DNA of 24,161 bases from assembly GCA_018303515.1 (NCBI GenBank), contig JAGVXZ010000040.1, positions 1-24,161 on the forward strand, written 5' to 3'. This document shows, one piece after another, positions 21,140 through 24,161 of this stretch. This DNA comes from Candidatus Woesearchaeota archaeon (lineage in GTDB: Archaea > Nanobdellota > Nanobdellia > SCGC-AAA011-G17 > GW2011-AR18). The translations under genes and the position numbers were made by a program. How positions within the stretch are numbered: position 1 is the stretch's first letter; every line of letters starts with the position of its first letter. The notes under the pieces are model-generated. The model did not search any database. It was not told the DNA's origin and was given only the letters and a program-made list of their open reading frames with translations.

Positions 21140-21385
21140 TTAGATTGTATTAGTGGTTGACTTCTTGAAACGAGACAAAATATAATTCCTTAACTGTTCC
21201 GCTACAACTGGATTTCTCATAACTGTTACTTTCAAATCTGTTTTCTTCTGAATAATTTTTATTAGTTTAGCGACTTCAAAACTCTCAAAATCTCTCTTGT
21301 TCCTATAAACGGAATCAATTTCTCGTGTGATATCATCTGGATAAGTAATTTGAATCATAAAATCGTTATAGACTACAATAAGCAT
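21140..21385 (-). CDS. Hypothetical 81-aa protein
   Basis: From the ATG at 21385 the product is 81 residues starting MLIVVYNDFMIQI. It appears to have an N-terminal beta hairpin, a charged middle (RNKRDFESFEVAKLIKIIQKK) and a basic C-terminal helix (VVAEQLRNYILSRFKK). I chose this ATG over one at 21412 because the TATA-like ATTATAATG (about 21411-21419) lies 26-34 nt upstream of it. No family recognised. It is an orphan between gatD and the second ftsZ. Confidence 0.5.
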   Translation of the reverse strand: MLIVVYNDFMIQITYPDDITREIDSVYRNKRDFESFEVAKLIKIIQKKTDLKVTVMRNPVVAEQLRNYILSRFKKSTTNTI

Positions 21386-21703
21386 TAAAGTTTTCTCCCC
21401 TGCTACATACATTATAATGTTAAATAGGGTTATGTTAATTCTTAGATTATCATTAAAAAATGTTAAAAGTTTTACTAAAAAACATTTAAAAACTCTTTTC
21501 GTTAAAATTTATCATTAGTTTTAGATCTTTTGAAGAAGAAAAACTATCATGGAAAGTACATCTGTTTATATTAAGTATATAGTTGTTACTGCAAAAAGGT
21601 AGAAAGAGTAAGGAGTTATTTTAAACTTAGATTTAAGTTGTCAAGAAACTTATTATCAAAATAGTCTTATTTTTTTGAAAATAGATGTTGTGGTTAGTGA
21701 AAA

Positions 21704-21711
21704 TTTATAAA
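21704..21711 (+). promoter_or_regulatory. TATA-like promoter far upstream of the second ftsZ
   Basis: TTTATAAA at 21704-21711 would set transcription start near 21733-21737, about 190 nt before the ftsZ ATG and just before the first hairpin. It is the strongest TATA-like element in the spacer. Whether ftsZ uses it or the weaker one near 21860 is not decided by sequence. Confidence 0.5.
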
Positions 21712-21741
21712 CAACTTCAAGAAATAATAGAATTAAGATTT

Positions 21742-21813
21742 AAAACAACAAATCTTGGCGGATTGTTGTTTTGAAATAATGTTGAAGTGAACTTTTCTTG
21801 GCGGAAAGAGTTC
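21742..21813 (+). ncRNA. Twin stem-loops with identical TTGGCG loops, candidate structured leader
   Basis: Hairpin 1: AAAACAACAAATC (21742-21754) pairs with GATTGTTGTTTT (21761-21772), 12 bp with one bulged A, loop TTGGCG (21755-21760). Hairpin 2: GAACTTTTC (21789-21797) pairs with GAAAGAGTTC (21804-21813), 9 bp with one bulged G, loop TTGGCG (21798-21803). Both have a C-G closing pair and a bulge four pairs below the loop. Stem sequences differ completely while the loop is kept, as expected for selected RNA structure. It may be a leader of ftsZ or a separate small RNA. No known family recognised. Confidence 0.55.
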
Positions 21814-21924
21814 CAAATTGACGGTATGAAACTTTTCTAGTAGTGAATATGTTGGTGGATATTAATATAGATTGTGCTACTGTAAAGTGCATATCACAAA
21901 CAAGATTATGGGGGAAAAAGAAAA

Positions 21925-22995
21925 ATGGATTTTATTATACAAAACGCATTGCAGAATTCAGAGCAGCAAGGACTTAATACAGAGAGCCAAATTGGACAAG
22001 CGAACATAAAGGTTTTTGGATGTGGTGGTGGTGGTTCAAATGCTACAGATTGGTTGTACAAAAAAGGTGTTCAAGGTGCTGAGATTATTGCATGTAATAC
22101 TGATAAACAACATCTTAATATTATTAGTGCAGATAAAAAAATTTTAATTGGAAGAGAGCTTACAAGAGGATTAGGTGCTGGTGGATATCCAAATATAGGA
22201 ACAGAAGCAGCAAAAGAACAAATTTCAGAGATAAAAGAATCATTGAAAGGAACGGATATGGTTTTCATATGTGCTGGTTTAGGTGGTGGAACTGGAACTG
22301 GAGCTGCACCAGTAGTAGCACAAACTGCGAAGGATGCAGGGGCTATTGTTATTGGAGCTGTAACAACACCTTTTCAAATTGAAAGGGCAAGAGTAGATAA
22401 AGCAGAATTTGGATTACAACAACTAAGGCAAGTTTGTGATACGGTAGTTGTAATAGATAATAATAAACTTAGTGCTATTGCAGGAAATTTACCAGTAAGA
22501 CAAGCTTTTGCTGTTGCTAATGAATTAATTTCTACTATGATAAAAGGAATTGTAGAAATTATTGCAGTACCTTCTTTAGTCAACTTAGATTATGCGGATG
22601 TAAAAGCAATCATGACTAATGGTGGAGTGAGTGTGGTTGGAATTGGTGAAGGAAATTCAGAAAGAAGAGTTGAAGAAGCAACAAAGAGAGCTTTGACAAA
22701 TCCATTATTAGATGTTTCTTATCATGGAGCAACTGGTGCGTTAATTCATGTATCAGGCGGACCAGATATGACACTAGATGAGATTAATATTGTAGGTGAG
22801 ATGGTAACTGAAGCGTTGGATCCAGATGCAAATGTAATTTGGGGAGCAAGAGTAGATGAGAATATGAAGGGTAAAATCCTAGTTATGACAATCATAACTG
22901 GAGTTCAATCACCTTATGTTATTGGTAGGTCACAAAATAAACAGCCAAGGCCAACAATGGTAAGTCAAGACTTTGGTATAGATATGGTAAGGTGA
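21925..22995 (+). CDS. ftsZ: Cell division tubulin homologue FtsZ (paralogue 2 of 2)
   Basis: This 356-residue FtsZ has KVFGCGGGGSNATDWL (29-44), tubulin signature GGGTGTG (120-126) and T7 loop NLDYAD (220-225). It differs from the 4146 copy in the G1 loop (GGGGSNA against GGAGNNT), in a shorter N-terminal extension (about 26 residues against 40), in lacking the EGQRR segment (QIERARVDKAEFG instead) and in its tail, QDFGIDMVR. Both GTPase motif sets are intact, so both probably polymerise. The long leader with twin hairpins suggests separate control. A GGGGGAA at 21910-21916 gives a plausible ribosome site. Confidence 0.97.
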   Translation: MDFIIQNALQNSEQQGLNTESQIGQANIKVFGCGGGGSNATDWLYKKGVQGAEIIACNTDKQHLNIISADKKILIGRELTRGLGAGGYPNIGTEAAKEQISEIKESLKGTDMVFICAGLGGGTGTGAAPVVAQTAKDAGAIVIGAVTTPFQIERARVDKAEFGLQQLRQVCDTVVVIDNNKLSAIAGNLPVRQAFAVANELISTMIKGIVEIIAVPSLVNLDYADVKAIMTNGGVSVVGIGEGNSERRVEEATKRALTNPLLDVSYHGATGALIHVSGGPDMTLDEINIVGEMVTEALDPDANVIWGARVDENMKGKILVMTIITGVQSPYVIGRSQNKQPRPTMVSQDFGIDMVR

Positions 22996-23099
22996 ACTCT
23001 CTGAGAAAACGAGTGTGATGTTTAAAGATAGGGTATATGTTCTAACTTTTGTAACCCCTTAAGTTTGTATTTTGCCCTTCTTTTACCCCTTTTGTTTTT

Positions 23100-23122
23100 G
23101 GGCCAATTATTGGCCCATTTTT
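23100..23122 (+). terminator. Hairpin and T-tract after ftsZ
   Basis: GGGCCAA (23100-23106) and TTGGCCC (23110-23116) form a perfect 7-bp GC-rich stem with a 3-nt loop, followed by ATTTTT. Pyrimidine- and T-rich runs come before and after (23071-23099, 23129-23152), which suit archaeal U-tract termination and aCPSF1 cutting. This is the clearest terminator in the window. Confidence 0.65.
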
Positions 23123-23190
23123 AAATTTGTTTTTATGATCTGAACTTTTTTTGTAGGATCTTAAATTTAGTCTACTGAAGTGTGACAGTT

Positions 23191-23224
23191 GTGTAGATAG
23201 GTGACATATATCATTTGTCTACAC
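23191..23224. repeat. Inverted repeat upstream of the GAPDH gene
   Basis: GTGTAGA (23191-23197) and TCTACAC (23218-23224) are perfect 7-bp complements 20 nt apart, extending to 9 with one mismatch (GTGTAGATA / TGTCTACAC). They lie about 70-100 bp before the GAPDH start and upstream of an AT-rich promoter-like stretch (about 23245-23270). A regulator site is possible, as is an RNA hairpin. Confidence 0.45.
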
Positions 23225-23291
23225 AAAATAATCTTTTAAGTAAAGTTAATATATTACTTATTATTTTATTAGTTTAAGAGGTGTGAAAATT

Positions 23292-24161
23292 TTGGTAAGG
23301 GTAGGTATTAATGGATTTGGAAGGATTGGAAGAGCTTTTTTTCGGGCGGCTTATAATGATCCTGATATTGATATAGTTGCAATAAATTCTAGAACCGGAC
23401 CTGAGAAGATGTATTTTTTGTTACAGCATGATACTGTTTATGGTGACATAGGGGTTAAAGTTGGGTATACAAAAGAAGAATTAATTGTAAATAATAAAAG
23501 AATAAAATTTACAACTGAAACCGATCCTACAAAAATTCCTTGGAAAAGATTAGGCGTTGATGTTGTTATTGAAAGTACAGGAATTTTTGATGAATTAGAA
23601 TCTGCTAGGAAACATTTAATTGGTGGAGCAAAAAAAGTATTGATTTCAGCACCATCTAAGACTGCAGAATTTGATATTGTTTATGGAGTAAATAATAAGT
23701 TATATGATAAAGAAAGGCATAATGTGATTTCTAATGAGAGTTGTACGACTAATTGTTTAGCACCTTTGGTGAAAGTTTTAAATGATAAATATGGAATTGA
23801 AACTGGATTTATGGTGACTGTGCATGCTGCAACTGCCTCACAATCTGTTGTAGATGACTCTCCGAAAGAAAAAGATATTAGAAGGGCAAGGGCTGTAATG
23901 AATAATATTATTCCTACAACAACTGGGGCAACTGATGCAGTTGTTAGAGTTATTCCAGAAATGAGAAATAAGTTACATGGGACTGCAATAAGAGTACCTG
24001 TAAGTGATGGTTCTTTAGTTAGTTTCGCGGTTAATTTAAAGAAAGATGTTACTTCTGAAGAAATTAATAATTTATTTTTAGAAAAATCTAAAAAAGAATT
24101 TAAAGGTATTATTGAATATACTGATTTACCTCTTGTTTCTTCTGATATTGTAGGTAATCCT
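23292..24161 (+). CDS. gap: Glyceraldehyde-3-phosphate dehydrogenase, bacterial type (partial)
   Basis: The frame runs to the window edge: 290 codons, about 85% of a normal 335-residue GAPDH, lacking only the C-terminus. It has the Rossmann start VRVGINGFGRIGR, nucleophile Cys151 in SNESCTTNC and base His178 in TVHAATASQ. This is the phosphorylating GAPDH of bacterial/eukaryotic type, not the archaeal GapA-like enzyme of type II, so lateral gain is likely. At the cofactor site, where NAD enzymes have Asp after Asn32, it has Ser33-Arg34 (AINSRTG), which suggests NADP use. I chose the TTG at 23292 because GAGGTG (23278-23283) is 8 nt upstream and the product starts like other GAPDHs; GTG at 23283 is the alternative. 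Confidence 0.93.
   Translation, partial: MVRVGINGFGRIGRAFFRAAYNDPDIDIVAINSRTGPEKMYFLLQHDTVYGDIGVKVGYTKEELIVNNKRIKFTTETDPTKIPWKRLGVDVVIESTGIFDELESARKHLIGGAKKVLISAPSKTAEFDIVYGVNNKLYDKERHNVISNESCTTNCLAPLVKVLNDKYGIETGFMVTVHAATASQSVVDDSPKEKDIRRARAVMNNIIPTTTGATDAVVRVIPEMRNKLHGTAIRVPVSDGSLVSFAVNLKKDVTSEEINNLFLEKSKKEFKGIIEYTDLPLVSSDIVGNP

Larger units (their letters stand above)
21413..21924 (+). other. Long intergenic region upstream of the second ftsZ
   Basis: About 510 bp without a convincing gene. 21413-21660 is AT-rich with only tiny frames (for example a 17-codon one at 21550). A TATA-like element at 21704-21711 and two same-loop hairpins at 21742-21813 follow. A weaker AT box (ATTAATATA, about 21860-21868) and a Shine-Dalgarno-like GGGGGAA just before the ATG (21910-21916) complete it. 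It is the longest non-coding stretch in an otherwise tightly packed window. Confidence 0.7.

Noticed and set aside
21550..21603. 17-codon frame in the ftsZ upstream spacer
   Set aside because: No promoter or ribosome site and no composition signal; expected by chance.
1..24161. CRISPR array, rRNA genes or a complete transposase
   Set aside because: No regularly spaced direct repeats, no rRNA-like stretch and no transposase frame are visible on either strand.

Overview
The window is 24.2 kb of compact, AT-rich archaeal DNA. The genes are an archaeal informational set: eIF5A with its hypusine loop, eL40, eL43, Rpo12, SecE, Spt5/NusG, uL11, prefoldin beta, UPF0147, a proteasome beta subunit, the KH/beta-CASP nuclease aCPSF1, GatDE, TldD/TldE, translin and two FtsZ paralogues. 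Many starts lie 20-35 nt downstream of a TATA-like box, which implies leaderless mRNAs. Small, minimal versions of proteins (53-aa and 37-aa proteins, a GatE without its insertion domain) and a bacterial-type GAPDH fit a DPANN archaeon of the Woesearchaeota/Pacearchaeota/Nanoarchaeota type. That lineage call is inferred from gene content, not from a phylogeny.

Layout. 1-81 is the tail of an unidentified + strand gene. 180-2937 (-) is one tightly packed cluster: eIF5A, eL40, an M50 site-2 protease, a 53-aa membrane protein coupled to it by an ATGA overlap, and TatD. 3078-4089 holds a divergent pair, a small coiled-coil protein and a SlyD-like FKBP isomerase. 4146-5279 is ftsZ. 5280-7800 looks like an accessory insert: a two-helix membrane protein, a Met/His-rich SHOCT protein, a DUF2892-like protein and a Fic enzyme surrounded by copies of one 10-bp repeat. 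It separates ftsZ from secE-spt5-rpl11 (7839-9201), genes that are neighbours in many euryarchaea. Next come an intron-containing tRNA-Pro, eL43-rpo12-pfdB-UPF0147, psmB, aCPSF1 with a coupled 37-aa CxCxxC protein, and tldD-tldE. Translin (-) converges on tldE.

16500-17101 is scrambled DNA: tandem repeats and a 36-bp near-perfect palindrome fused to the last third of a PIN toxin, converging with an orphan ribbon-helix-helix antitoxin. A secreted S-layer-like protein follows, then gatD-UPF0248-gatE, all joined by ATGA overlaps. 20996-21924 holds a region of crossing inverted repeats, a small orphan gene and a long leader to the second ftsZ. That leader carries two hairpins with different stems but the same loop. 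The window ends inside a GAPDH gene.

The best candidates for something undescribed are the twin hairpins upstream of the second ftsZ (21742-21813), the tRNA-Pro with an apparent D-loop intron (9254-9283), the repeat-ringed fic gene, and the translationally coupled small proteins at 995-1156 and 13037-13150.
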